A DNA stretch of 64,000 nt, from assembly GCF_002157145.1 (NCBI RefSeq), contig NZ_CP021361.1, positions 1,426,001-1,490,000 of the forward strand. The letters run 5' to 3'. This document shows, piece by piece, positions 51,718-60,607 of this stretch. The position numbers and the translations under genes are program-made. The stretch is from Acidovorax carolinensis. GTDB lineage: Bacteria > Pseudomonadota > Gammaproteobacteria > Burkholderiales > Burkholderiaceae_C. A model generated the notes under the pieces. It was not told the DNA's origin. It ran no database searches and saw only the letters and a list, made by a program, of their open reading frames with translations. Each line of letters begins with the position of its first letter. The stretch's first letter is position 1.

Positions 51718-53556
51718 ATGAAAACCCCCACGTCACCACAAAAACCTCGGACCTCTCAACGCACCACGGCGGGGGGTAAGGAAGCAGCGGTGCAAGGGAC
51801 GCACCGCCAGGCAGAGGATCTACCACCGACCGTCTTGGATCATTCCGAGGAGTTGTTGAAGCCTGCGCCACAGGATGCGTCCAGTGGCATGAAAAGAGCA
51901 GCTAAAGCACCTTCGGCGCAGGACTATTTCGATTACCAGCGTGATTTCTTCGAACGCACCATTCTGTTCTGGGACACGCTTCGCCAGCGCGCGAACAACA
52001 TGCTGGAGCACGAGCGAGCCGGATTGCCGCCGCTTCTGGACTTCAAGTATGAAACGCTGTTGGACGCGCGCAGCTTCGAACGGTCCGTCAACTATGCACT
52101 GCTACGCATCACGGAAATCGACGGGCATTGCTGGGACGACTGCGTCGACTCTGACAAACCGCCGGTCATCATCGTCGATCCACGCGCCGGCCACGGCCCC
52201 GGCATTGGCGGCTTCAAGCGCGACTCCGAAGTCGGGATGGCCATGCGCGAAGGCCATCCGGTTTATTTCGTGATTTTCTTTCCAGAGCCGGCTCTGGGGC
52301 AAACCCTGGCAGACGTTTTGCATGTGCTGCGGCGTTTCGTCGAAGAGGTTGCAGTACGCCATCCTGGCAATGCTCCTGTGCTTTATGGCAACTGCCAGGC
52401 CGGGTGGGCGGTGGCGCTGCTGTCCGCAGACTGCGCCGGTCTGGTCGGACCGGTGGTGCTCAATGGCTCTCCTTTGTCGTATTGGGCGGGCGAGTCCGGT
52501 GTCAATCCGATGCGTCTTTCCGGAGGACTCCTTGGCGGCAGCTGGTTGGCGCATCTGACGGCCGACCTGGGCAATGGCCGGTTTGACGGGGCCTGGCTAG
52601 CGCAGAATTTCGAGAACCTCAAGCCCGAAAAGGCCGTTTGGGAGAAGTACGCCCAACTCTTCACCAACGTTGACAGTGAGCAGGCGCGCTTTCTGGAGTT
52701 CGAACGATGGTGGAACGGTTTCTATTTCCTGAGCCGAGAAGAGATCCTCGCGATCGTTGAGAATTTGTTCATCGGCAACCAGCTTGAGCAGGGTGTTTTC
52801 CAGATTTGCCAGGGTTGTACTGCTGACCTGAGGCGGATCAAGAATCCAATCGTCATCTTTGCATCTTACGGCGACAACATCACGCCACCGCACCAGGCGC
52901 TTGGGTGGATCCCCGCTGTCTATAGTGACACCGAGGATCTCAAGCGGGCAGGGCAGCGAATCGTTTACCTCACGAACCGGCATGTCGGCCATCTAGGCAT
53001 TTTTGTCTCTGCTGGGGTGGCTCGTCTGGAGCACCGGGCGATCCTGGAGAGCCTGGCTGAGATTGAGGCGCTGGCACCGGGCCTCTATGAGATGAAGATC
53101 GACAACCCGTCCGGGAACCCGGACTGCCATAAGCCCACTTACAGCATTCGCTTTGAATCCCGTCAGGTTGAAGACCTGAAAACGGATTACCCGGAAGAAG
53201 CTTTTGAGCGCGTGAAACAGGTCTCGACATTCAACGAGGTGCTTTACAGGGCATTCGTCAGTCCCTGGGCGCAAGCGCTGTCCACGCCCTGGACAGCCGA
53301 AGTGCTCAAGTGGCTCCATCCAATGCGCAGCAGCAGGTATTTGTTTTCAGAAGCATTTAGTCCGTGGATGAAAGGGGTCAGTCTGTTGGCCGAACCCCTC
53401 GCTAGGAGCCGACAGCCGCTTGCGCCGCATCACCCGTTGATCGAGCGTGAGCGTGAAGCTGCAGGACAAGTTACTCATGCGCTGGGACGACTTCGCGAAG
53501 GCCGCGACGCTGCGATCGAGCAAGCGTTTCGTTTGATGTTTCAACGTCCTGGCTAG
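51718..53556 (+). CDS. DUF3141 alpha/beta-hydrolase, PHA-synthase-like
   Basis: From ATG 51718 (GGAGG upstream) the protein has 612 residues. The nucleophile elbow reads YGNCQAGWA: a lipase-like GxCxxG box with Cys as in PhaC synthases. Asp in FASYGDNITPP and His in NRHVGHLGIF would complete the triad. The N-terminal ~60 residues are low-complexity. Its place in a copper-resistance cluster is odd; possible roles are membrane or polymer remodelling under metal stress. No phaA/B/P genes are nearby. I do not know its substrate. Confidence 0.8.
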   Translation: MKTPTSPQKPRTSQRTTAGGKEAAVQGTHRQAEDLPPTVLDHSEELLKPAPQDASSGMKRAAKAPSAQDYFDYQRDFFERTILFWDTLRQRANNMLEHERAGLPPLLDFKYETLLDARSFERSVNYALLRITEIDGHCWDDCVDSDKPPVIIVDPRAGHGPGIGGFKRDSEVGMAMREGHPVYFVIFFPEPALGQTLADVLHVLRRFVEEVAVRHPGNAPVLYGNCQAGWAVALLSADCAGLVGPVVLNGSPLSYWAGESGVNPMRLSGGLLGGSWLAHLTADLGNGRFDGAWLAQNFENLKPEKAVWEKYAQLFTNVDSEQARFLEFERWWNGFYFLSREEILAIVENLFIGNQLEQGVFQICQGCTADLRRIKNPIVIFASYGDNITPPHQALGWIPAVYSDTEDLKRAGQRIVYLTNRHVGHLGIFVSAGVARLEHRAILESLAEIEALAPGLYEMKIDNPSGNPDCHKPTYSIRFESRQVEDLKTDYPEEAFERVKQVSTFNEVLYRAFVSPWAQALSTPWTAEVLKWLHPMRSSRYLFSEAFSPWMKGVSLLAEPLARSRQPLAPHHPLIEREREAAGQVTHALGRLREGRDAAIEQAFRLMFQRPG

Positions 53557-53662
53557 TTTTTATGCGTCCTGGACATGATGGACAAAAACGGTGACGGTAA
53601 TACAGGACCCACAAAGTGGACATAGCCCTGATCTAAGGGCCGTTTCTCAACAAGGATTGATC

Positions 53663-54709
53663 ATGATGAGAAGAAAAATCAACTGGCTTTTGACAGCGGT
53701 CCAGATCGGCCTGCTGACTTGGTCCGGAACCACTTTGGCCGCCGATCAAGTGTATGTGGCCAATGAAGGCGCTGACACGGTCAGCGTCCTCGATGCGGCA
53801 TCGTTGAAAACGCTGACGAACGTGCACGTCGGCAAGATGCCCCACAACGTGCAAGTGTCGCCCGACGGCAAGCTCGTATGGGTGACCAACAACGGCGAGC
53901 CTGACCATGCAGCCGACGTTTCTGCGCACAAGGGCATGGCCCAAGGCGACCACGATGCGATGGGAAAAGCGGGCGCGATCTGGGCCATCGACACCGCGAC
54001 CAACGTAGTCGTCGCCAAGGTGCCGGTGGGTATGCACCCAGCCCATGTGGTGGTGTCACCAGACGGCCGCTTTGCCTATGTCACCAATGGCGGCGACAAC
54101 ACGGTCACTGTGATCGACACAGCGGCGCGGAGCCACGTGGCGACGATTCCGGTCGGTCAGTTTCCCCATGGTCTTCGGTTCAGCCCGGATGGCAAGGAGG
54201 TCTACGTCGCCAATCTCAAGGGTGGCACGGTATCGGTCATCGACACCGCCAGCCAGAAGGAGATTGCGCAGGTGCCGACCGGCAAAGGTCCGGCCCAGAC
54301 TGGCTTCACGCCAGACGGCCGTTTGGCCTTTGCCTCGTTGTCGGGCGAAAACGCCATAGCCGTGATCGACCCAGCAACGCGCAAGGTAATTCGCAAGGTT
54401 GAGGTAGGAACGGTGCCGATTCAGTTGTATGCCACGCCTGACTCGCGCACGCTCCTGGTGGCCAACCAGGGTACGCGCAAGATGCCGGGCAAGACCGTCA
54501 GCATGATTGACCTGGAGACTTTCAAGGTCGTCAAGACAGTCGTAACTGGCGCTGGTGCTCATGGAGTGGTTGTTGATCGTGACGGGCGGTACGCCTATGT
54601 GACGAACATTTACGCCAATTCGGTTTCCGTGCTTGACGTGAAAGATCGCAAGGTAACGAAGACCGTTCCTGTCGGTAAGGCACCCAACGGCATCAGCGTA
54701 ACGCCTTGA
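53663..54709 (+). CDS. Periplasmic YVTN-type beta-propeller protein
   Basis: From ATG 53663 the protein has 348 residues with a signal peptide ending TTLAA. About seven blades repeat the pattern VSPDGRFAYVTNGGDNTVTVID and VPVGKAP. Such proteins (YncE/YVTN family) bind ligands or metals in the periplasm. A His/Met-containing insert DHAADVSAHKGMAQGDHDAM (about residues 87-106) may be a metal site. It follows the DUF3141 gene by about 100 bp. Confidence 0.85.
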   Translation: MMRRKINWLLTAVQIGLLTWSGTTLAADQVYVANEGADTVSVLDAASLKTLTNVHVGKMPHNVQVSPDGKLVWVTNNGEPDHAADVSAHKGMAQGDHDAMGKAGAIWAIDTATNVVVAKVPVGMHPAHVVVSPDGRFAYVTNGGDNTVTVIDTAARSHVATIPVGQFPHGLRFSPDGKEVYVANLKGGTVSVIDTASQKEIAQVPTGKGPAQTGFTPDGRLAFASLSGENAIAVIDPATRKVIRKVEVGTVPIQLYATPDSRTLLVANQGTRKMPGKTVSMIDLETFKVVKTVVTGAGAHGVVVDRDGRYAYVTNIYANSVSVLDVKDRKVTKTVPVGKAPNGISVTP

Positions 54710-54789
54710 GTGGGGCCCGTCGCCTACACCGGTACGTACGGTACACAAAAAAGTAGAACCAGCCAGCGTCAACCCTGGCGTATGTCCAA

Positions 54790-55374
54790 ATGACGGTCAT
54801 CGATATTCGAATTCAACGAATCACGCAGCTTTACGATTCTCTGGACCCTTCACCGCTCCATGAGAAAACACTGAGCCATGCTGTTGAAACCTATATCGTT
54901 GACTGTGCTGGTGAAGATGGTCGAGAAGAACCGCTTCGGCTTATGGTGCACGTCCCGACTCCGATCAGAGAGTACGAAGTCGAAATCACACGAGCGATTC
55001 ACGCGCACTTTCAGGCGCAGCATGCACAGTGCAGGCGCCGATATCGCCGAAGGATGCGACAGGGCATGCGCTTTCTGTTCATAGGACTCGCCGTTCTGAC
55101 GACGACACTGCTTGCACGAGCCTTATTGGTTGATCCGGGCAACAGCAAAGTGCATGTTGGGATTAGCGAAGGCTTGTTGATTATTGGCTGGGTGGCAATG
55201 TGGCGCCCGATAGAGGTCCTCTTATTCGAGCGTGCAGAGAACCACCAAAACATGGCGCTTCTTGAGCGTCTTTCCCAAATCGACGTGGAGTTCGCCCTTG
55301 AAGAGACTGCGGTGGACCCAGGGGAGAAAAGTGGTGAGACAAACGACCTGCGGGCACCGGCTTTGTTGCCTTGA
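54790..55374 (+). CDS. Hypothetical membrane protein
   Basis: The 194-residue protein has a soluble N-terminal ~90 residues ending in a basic stretch (CRRRYRRRMRQGMR). Two hydrophobic helices follow (FLFIGLAVLTTTLLARALL and EGLLIIGWVAMW), then an acidic C-terminus. I do not recognise it. It lies at the end of the copper block, before the mercury module. Confidence 0.65.
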   Translation: MTVIDIRIQRITQLYDSLDPSPLHEKTLSHAVETYIVDCAGEDGREEPLRLMVHVPTPIREYEVEITRAIHAHFQAQHAQCRRRYRRRMRQGMRFLFIGLAVLTTTLLARALLVDPGNSKVHVGISEGLLIIGWVAMWRPIEVLLFERAENHQNMALLERLSQIDVEFALEETAVDPGEKSGETNDLRAPALLP

Positions 55375-55616
55375 CGGCGAGAATACTTGGAGAACCCAAC
55401 AAAAGGTGGCGTTGTTAGACAAGCCAGCACCGTAAGTCCTCTTTTCCATTGAGAGTTTCGACTCTAGGCGGCCGGAGCCGCGGAAATTCGGATCCTCTGT
55501 TTGTCTCTTGACCGTGCGAGGTCCGAGGTCTGCTGTTTTCGCGAGTTTGAGGGCAGACGGTTGCGTTTTTCATCTGGATTAGCGGAGACGACCGAGAACG
55601 GAGAGCTCCGGGAACG
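55375..55616. other. Spacer between copper and mercury modules
   Basis: The 242 bp have no convincing gene. They may hold a module junction: 55584-55621 has a loose likeness to a Tn21-type end, too weak to call. Confidence 0.35.
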
Positions 55617-55952
55617 TCAAGTATCCGTCGCAGGTTGCAGGGCGATCACCGACATGCCGGCCAGCGCGATGGCCGCTCCCACGAAGTCCCAACGGGTCAA
55701 GGCAACACCGTCGACGACGTGCAACCAGACCAGCGCCACGGCGATGTACATCCCGCCGTAAGCCGCATAGGTTCGCCCGGCAGCTGTCGGGTGCAAGGTC
55801 AGCAGCCAAGCGAACAACGACAAGGAAACGGCAGCCGGCAAGAGCAGCCATGCCGACTTGCCCTGCTTTACGACCAGCCAGGGCAAGTAGCAGCCAACGA
55901 TTTCAGCTACTGCCGTCACCGCAAACAGAATGGCAACTTTCAAGAGTTCCAT
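55617..55952 (-). CDS. YnfA-family (UPF0060) inner-membrane protein
   Basis: From ATG 55952 the protein has 111 residues with four hydrophobic helices. The first begins [15 protein letters not shown], followed by a [13 protein letters not shown] loop. The [21 protein letters not shown] block marks YnfA proteins, SMR-like membrane proteins of uncertain function. It directly follows merR on the minus strand, so it is likely read from the mer promoter region. Confidence 0.88.
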   Translation of the reverse strand: MELLKVAILFAVTAVAEIVGCYLPWLVVKQGKSAWLLLPAAVSLSLFAWLLTLHPTAAGRTYAAYGGMYIAVALVWLHVVDGVALTRWDFVGAAIALAGMSVIALQPATDT

Positions 55953-55954
55953 CG

Positions 55955-56362
55955 TCACGCTTCCTGCAGCGCCTGGATCATCGGGCAACGCACCTGTCCC
56001 CTTGCGGCGCAGCAGCGCTGCACCAGTGCTTCCAGGACTGCCTCAATGCGGTGGAGATCGGCGAGCTTGGCGCGCACATCCCTGAGCTTGCGTTCGGCTT
56101 GTTCGCGGGCCTCGGGGCAATGCGACCCGTCCTCGAGCTTCAGCAAGTCCCCGACTTCGTCAAGGCTGAAACCCAGCCGTTGCGCCGATTTAATAAAGCG
56201 TACCCGGGCCAGATTTGCCTCGCCGTAGCGGCGGATGCCGCCCAGGGGGCGGTCGGGCTCTTGCACTAAGCCCTTGCGCTGGTAGAAGCGGATCGTCTCA
56301 ACATTGACCCCAGCGGCCTCGGCTAAGCCACCGATGGTCAGGGTTTCGGTTGGTTCATTCAT
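55955..56362 (-). CDS. merR: Mercury-responsive regulator MerR
   Basis: The 135-residue protein has the MerR helix-turn-helix ([25 protein letters not shown], residues ~8-32) and a coiled-coil dimer helix. The three Hg-binding Cys are present: [17 protein letters not shown] and RCPM. It is divergent from merT and binds the dyad at 56374-56389. Confidence 0.93.
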   Translation of the reverse strand: MNEPTETLTIGGLAEAAGVNVETIRFYQRKGLVQEPDRPLGGIRRYGEANLARVRFIKSAQRLGFSLDEVGDLLKLEDGSHCPEAREQAERKLRDVRAKLADLHRIEAVLEALVQRCCAARGQVRCPMIQALQEA

Positions 56363-56367
56363 GGCAC

Positions 56368-56398
56368 TTGACTCCGTACTTAACTACGGAAGTAAGCT
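56368..56398 (+). promoter_or_regulatory. mer operator/promoter
   Basis: TTGACT (-35) and TAAGCT (-10) are separated by 19 bp, the overlong spacer typical of MerR-controlled promoters. It holds the dyad CCGTA-N6-TACGG (56374-56389). It drives merT-merP-GDCCVxC and is controlled by MerR. Confidence 0.9.
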
Positions 56399-56404
56399 TA
56401 AACG

Positions 56405-56776
56405 ATGAAACCCGATTCCCCAACTGAAACTCGAAGCGGCGGCGGGCGTGGTGCGCTGTTAACCGGCGGTCTGGCGGCCATCCTCGCCTCCACTTGCTGC
56501 CTCGGGCCTTTGGTGTTGATTACGCTTGGCGTCTCCGGGGCATGGATTAGCAATTTGACCCTGCTCGAACCCTATCGGCCCATGTTCATCGGTGCCGCGC
56601 TTGTGGCACTGTTTTTTGCGTACAGGCGGATATGGCGAGCGCCAGCAGCCTGTGAGGCCGGGCAGGCTTGCGCGCTACCGCAAGTCAACCGAAGCCACAA
56701 GTCGTTGTTCTGGACCGTGGTGGCGCTAGTCATCGTCGCGCTCGGATTCCCGCTGATCGCTCCCTGGTTTTACTGA
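56405..56776 (+). CDS. merT: Mercuric transport protein MerT
   Basis: The 123-residue membrane protein has three hydrophobic helices. The Cys pair in STCCLGPLVL lies in the first helix; a second Cys pair (CEAGQAC) is in the cytoplasmic loop. It takes Hg(II) from MerP across the inner membrane. Motifs are intact although no reductase is encoded nearby. Confidence 0.9.
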   Translation: MKPDSPTETRSGGGRGALLTGGLAAILASTCCLGPLVLITLGVSGAWISNLTLLEPYRPMFIGAALVALFFAYRRIWRAPAACEAGQACALPQVNRSHKSLFWTVVALVIVALGFPLIAPWFY

Positions 56777-56788
56777 ATGGAGATTGCT

Positions 56789-57073
56789 ATGAAAAAACTC
56801 GTTGCTCTGGCCATGCTGGCCGCTTCTGCTTCGCCCCTCTGGGCTACCACGCAGAGTGTCACGCTGTCCGTGCCCGACATGAACTGCGCCACCTGCCCGA
56901 TCACAGTCAAGAAGGCGCTTACCAAGGTATCCGGCGTCAGCAAGATCGACGTGAATCTGGATCGGCGCGAGGCCAAGGTGACGTTCGACGATACGAAGGC
57001 GAATGTCGAGGTCCTCACACGCGCCACCAGGAACGCAGGGTATCCCGCGACCGTGTTGGGAGACGCCAAGTGA
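56789..57073 (+). CDS. merP: Periplasmic mercury-binding protein MerP
   Basis: From ATG 56789 the protein has 94 residues: a signal peptide (ending LWA-TT) and one HMA-fold domain with VPDMNCATCPITVKKAL as the CxxC Hg site. It passes Hg(II) to MerT. The stop overlaps the next start (GTGA). Confidence 0.93.
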   Translation: MKKLVALAMLAASASPLWATTQSVTLSVPDMNCATCPITVKKALTKVSGVSKIDVNLDRREAKVTFDDTKANVEVLTRATRNAGYPATVLGDAK

Positions 57074-57318
57074 CTGCGGTGATACTGGAATCGACGCTGA
57101 CCTGCCCCGAGTGCGGCCACGCCAAGACAGAGACGATGCCCACGGACGCCTGCCAGTGGTTCTACGAGTGCGAGCAATGTCACACCGTGCTAAAGCCCAA
57201 GTCGGGTGACTGCTGTGTGTACTGTTCTTACGGCTCAGTGCCTTGTCCTCCAATCCAGGAACGGGGGCACGCAGCCAATCTTGGGTTCGCGCCGGCCGGA
57301 TCGCCCGATCGGAAATGA
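57070..57318 (+). CDS. GDCCVxC-domain protein
   Basis: The 82-residue protein starts at a GTG overlapping the merP stop. It has LTCPECGH and YECEQCHTVLKP zinc-ribbon-like pairs, then SGDCCVYCSYGSVPCPPIQ, the hallmark of GDCCVxC proteins; in some relatives the Cys of VxC is selenocysteine. Here position x-C is Tyr-Cys, no TGA. Linked to mer genes; function unproven, perhaps Hg or metal binding. Confidence 0.8.
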   Translation: MTAVILESTLTCPECGHAKTETMPTDACQWFYECEQCHTVLKPKSGDCCVYCSYGSVPCPPIQERGHAANLGFAPAGSPDRK

Positions 57319-57597
57319 GTCAAGCGTCACGAGATCAATTCGGGCGCCAGGGACGCCATCACCACATCCGAGTTGAACTTCCGCAACACCGTTGTGCGGG
57401 CCCATGTGGCCATCAAACGCGCCAACGTTCATCGGTGGCTGATATGCCAAGCCCCAAGAAGCACATGACAAAGATGTAATCTTTGAAACATATTCCGGTC
57501 AGCCTTGGTCTCGCAAAATGCATAACGTGCATTCACACAAGGTAGGTGGATACCAATGCGAAGTTCAACAACCTGAAATTCAGTGACCGAGGGTCTG
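57319..57597. other. Spacer after the mer genes, possible gene remnant
   Basis: The 279 bp between the GDCCVxC gene and the next small ORF have no intact gene. A short open stretch (SELNFRNTVVRAHVAIKRAN, near 57370-57430) looks protein-like but starts and ends without context. merA, which usually follows, is missing here. Confidence 0.35.
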
Positions 57598-57615
57598 ATG
57601 CAACGTGAGGAATTT

Positions 57616-57753
57616 ATGCTGAACGTGGATTGGACCGAAGTGGTGGCGCTGTTCAATGTCGACTCGCGTTATGCCTGCAGTGTGGTCGTTGCGCCTGTCA
57701 TACGCAAGATCGTGCCTGCGACTATGCAGGGTATCAACGGAGCGCATCGATGA
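57616..57753 (+). CDS. Small ORF upstream of mgtC-like gene
   Basis: A 45-residue frame starts at ATG 57616 after GAGGA and ends at TGA 57751-57753, overlapping the next ATG (ATGA). It reads MLNVDWTEVVALFNVDSRYA and then a hydrophobic-basic end. The overlap suggests translational coupling. No homologue is known to me; it could be a fragment of a lost gene. Confidence 0.4.
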   Translation: MLNVDWTEVVALFNVDSRYACSVVVAPVIRKIVPATMQGINGAHR

Positions 57754-59030
57754 ACGGCTACGAACTCCCCCCGGGTGCCGCGGGCTTGGTTGCCGCGCTT
57801 GCTGTCGGTCTGGTGATTGGCCTGGAGCGCGGCTGGCACGATCGCGAATTACCGGAGGGTGGACGTGTTGCAGGCCTGCGCACCTTTGCGCTGACCGGAC
57901 TGCTCGGTGGCGTGCTTGGGCATCTGCAGCCAGATTTCGGCGCTTGGCCTTTGCTGGGTGCGCTGCTCGGACTCGCCCTGCTGCTGACGGTGTCCTACGC
58001 CCGTAACGCCAAACTGTCGGGTAACCTGAGTGCCACTACCCCGGTGGCGATGCTTCTCACTCTGGTCCTGGGTGCCTTTGCGGCACACGGCAACATCACC
58101 TTGGCGTTGTCGGCAGCAGTGGTTGGCGCTGTGTTGCTGGATCTCAAGCCGACCTTGCACGGTTGGTTGCGTTTGATCGATCACCGCGAATTGACTGCAT
58201 CGCTGCAACTGCTGGTGTTGTCCATGGTCATCCTGCCTTACCTGCCCAATACGGGCCTCGGGCCCTATGCCGCGCTCAATCCGTACCAGCTGTGGTGGGC
58301 AGTCATCCTGATTGCGGGCCTGTCGCTGACGGGTCACTTTGCCATGCGGATCACCGGCGCGCAAAGGGGTGTGCTGTGGACCGGGATCCTGGGAGGACTG
58401 GCATCTTCCACCGCAACCACGTTGGCTTTGGCTCGCTACGCACGCGAGCAGCCTTCGCTGACAGGCGCGGCGGTAGCCGGCACGTTGGCATCCTGTGGCG
58501 TCATGTTTTTTCGCATGGTCGTTCTGCTGGGTGTCATCCAGCCGGCGCTGCTGTCCACCTTCGGCAGCGCCCTGGTGGTCACTGGCGTGGCACTGCTGTG
58601 TATTGCGCTATGGGGGTGGCGCAAGTTGGACCGCACTGTAGTGGGGGAGGGCGCTGTCGGCGCGATGGCGCCATTCGACCTTGGCACCGCGCTCGGTTTT
58701 GGTGTGCTGCTCGCTGTCATGAGCGTCCTGGTGCCCGCGGCAAAGCAGTGGCTGGACACCAGCGGCCTCTATGTGCTGTCGGCGGTTTCAGGCCTTGCCG
58801 ACGTGGATGCGATCTTGATCTCGGTCGCTCGGCTGCATGGTGCCGGTGGATTGTCCACGGGCGCCACCGTCACGGCGCTCGGTCTCGCGACATTGGCAAA
58901 CATGGTGGCAAAGGTCGGCATCGCCTGGACGACAGGCGGCGCGCAGGTCGGTAAATCGGTTGTTTTCGGCTACCTGGGTGCGATGGCGTCCGGAGCTGCC
59001 GTATTGGCGCTGAGCGTGACGTTTTCGTGA
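57750..59030 (+). CDS. MgtC/SapB-family membrane protein with DUF4010 domain
   Basis: From ATG 57750 the protein has 426 residues. The N-terminal part is the MgtC/SapB domain (LAVGLVIGLERGWHDRE, GLRTFALTGLLGG). The rest is DUF4010 with several further helices (GILGGLASSTATTLALAR, SAVSGLADVDAILIS). These inner-membrane proteins are of uncertain function and often sit in metal-resistance loci. Confidence 0.88.
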   Translation: MNGYELPPGAAGLVAALAVGLVIGLERGWHDRELPEGGRVAGLRTFALTGLLGGVLGHLQPDFGAWPLLGALLGLALLLTVSYARNAKLSGNLSATTPVAMLLTLVLGAFAAHGNITLALSAAVVGAVLLDLKPTLHGWLRLIDHRELTASLQLLVLSMVILPYLPNTGLGPYAALNPYQLWWAVILIAGLSLTGHFAMRITGAQRGVLWTGILGGLASSTATTLALARYAREQPSLTGAAVAGTLASCGVMFFRMVVLLGVIQPALLSTFGSALVVTGVALLCIALWGWRKLDRTVVGEGAVGAMAPFDLGTALGFGVLLAVMSVLVPAAKQWLDTSGLYVLSAVSGLADVDAILISVARLHGAGGLSTGATVTALGLATLANMVAKVGIAWTTGGAQVGKSVVFGYLGAMASGAAVLALSVTFS

Positions 59031-59087
59031 GCGTCCACTGGCCACGTCTTCAGAATTTTTTGTGTTTGAACAATAGGGATCACCGCT

Positions 59088-59336
59088 ATGGAAAAGTCAT
59101 TTCATCGATTCTCTGAACTGTTTGCCCAGCTCGGCCTGCGCATGGATGCAGCAGGCATTGGGGAGTTCTTGGAGGCCCACTCTCCACTGCCGGCCGATGT
59201 GCTGCTGGCCGATGCCCCATTCTGGACGCCAGCTCAGGCGACTCTGTTGCGCGAAGAGCTTCTGGAAGATGCGGACTGGGCCGAAGTAATTGACCGGTTG
59301 AATGCCGCCTTGCGTGCACCCAAGGGGAGGTCATGA
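59088..59336 (+). CDS. DUF2789 family protein
   Basis: The 82-residue soluble protein reads HRFSELFAQLGLRMDAAGI and ends LNAALRAPKGRS, with FWTPAQATLLREELLEDADWAEVIDRL as the central block. This matches DUF2789, a small family of unknown function. Its stop overlaps the cusC-like start. Confidence 0.8.
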   Translation: MEKSFHRFSELFAQLGLRMDAAGIGEFLEAHSPLPADVLLADAPFWTPAQATLLREELLEDADWAEVIDRLNAALRAPKGRS

Positions 59337-60607
59337 TGCCTATGAGGAATCGTCTGTCGTTGGGGGTAGTCGTGGTGTCTCTGGCGCTGAGCTCGATGGT
59401 TCACGCGCAGGAGGCCAAGCTGGGATCGAGTGTTGAAGGGTTGCTGCAAGCGGCCAGGGATAGAAACCCAGAAATCGCCAGCATGCGTTTTGATGCGGAT
59501 GCGGCAGCAGAGCGCGTCGCGCCTGCGGGCGCCTTGCCGGATCCTAAATTCCGAACCGAATTGCGTGACATCACGCGCATGGGAGAACAAAACCCCACGC
59601 TATTGCCAGGGCGCGTCGGAAGCACCCGCTACGTGCTGATGCAGGATTTTCCCTGGATGGGCAAACGCGGTCTGAAGCGTGAGGTGGCTGAGTCACAAGC
59701 ACAAGCTGCGAGAAGCCGTGCAGCAGGCGCCTGGGTTGAACTGGCTGGCAAGATCAAGACGACTTATGCCGAGCTCTATTACCTGGACCAGAACGAACGC
59801 TTGTCGCGGGAAATTCTCGACCTGATGGCGCGATTGGAAAAAGTCGCGCAGGTCCGCTATGCGGGCGGGCTTGCTGCGCAACAGGATGTGATCCGTGCGC
59901 AGGTGGAGCAGTCCACCATGCGCAACGAACTGATTGCACTGGACGCTGAGCGTCGCCAACTCCAGTCCAAGTTGAATGCGCTCGTGGGGCGTCCGACCTC
60001 GGAGATTTTGGCTGCACCCGAGCAGATCCGCGCCTTGCCGTCGCCGGAGCAAGTCAGCTTCGCAGCGCTGGAAGGGCGCGCCCGGATGAACAATCCGCTG
60101 CTGCGCACGGAAGAGTCCCAGATCAGGGCGGCCGAGAAGAACCGCGAGCTGACCTACAAGAACCGCTATCCCGACTTCAACGTCGGTATCTCTCCGATTC
60201 AGTACCGAGGCTCGATCAAAGAGTGGGAGCTGATGGTCGAGTTGAATATTCCCCTGCAGCAAGATTCGCGGCGCGCCCAGGAGCGGGAGTCCGAGGCCAT
60301 GTTGGCCGCTGCACGCTCACGCCAGGAAGTCGTCACGAATCAAGTCCTGGCAGACCTTTACGCCAACGTGGCAGGTTTTGAGTCCGCCCGGCGCTCTTTG
60401 GCGTTAACGACCGAAAGTCTCTTGCCGCAGTCGGAGTTGACCTTCCGCTCTGCGCTGGCTGGGTACCAGACGGGCAAGGTGGATTTTGCGACCTTGCTGG
60501 ACGCGCAGCGCCAGATTCGTCAGTCCAAACTGAATCAGATCAAAGCCGGCGTGGAAGCGCAGAAGCGGCTTACCGAAATTGAACGCATCGTGGGAGAAGA
60601 ACAATGA
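59336..60607 (+). CDS. cusC: Outer-membrane efflux protein, CusC/SilC-like
   Basis: From ATG 59336 (GGAGG 5 nt upstream; ATG 59333 is possible) the protein has 423 residues with a signal peptide ending VHAQE. Two TolC-type repeats with long coiled coils are present (RVAPAGALPDPKF, RARMNNPLLRTEESQIRAAE, YQTGKVDFATLLDAQRQI). It is the outer-membrane channel of the Cu/Ag tripartite pump encoded with cusB and cusA. Confidence 0.88.
   Translation: MPMRNRLSLGVVVVSLALSSMVHAQEAKLGSSVEGLLQAARDRNPEIASMRFDADAAAERVAPAGALPDPKFRTELRDITRMGEQNPTLLPGRVGSTRYVLMQDFPWMGKRGLKREVAESQAQAARSRAAGAWVELAGKIKTTYAELYYLDQNERLSREILDLMARLEKVAQVRYAGGLAAQQDVIRAQVEQSTMRNELIALDAERRQLQSKLNALVGRPTSEILAAPEQIRALPSPEQVSFAALEGRARMNNPLLRTEESQIRAAEKNRELTYKNRYPDFNVGISPIQYRGSIKEWELMVELNIPLQQDSRRAQERESEAMLAAARSRQEVVTNQVLADLYANVAGFESARRSLALTTESLLPQSELTFRSALAGYQTGKVDFATLLDAQRQIRQSKLNQIKAGVEAQKRLTEIERIVGEEQ

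Noticed and set aside
55584..55621. Tn21-like terminal inverted repeat
   Set aside because: Only scattered identity to the GGGG...TAAG-type 38-bp end, and no partner end or transposase is visible.
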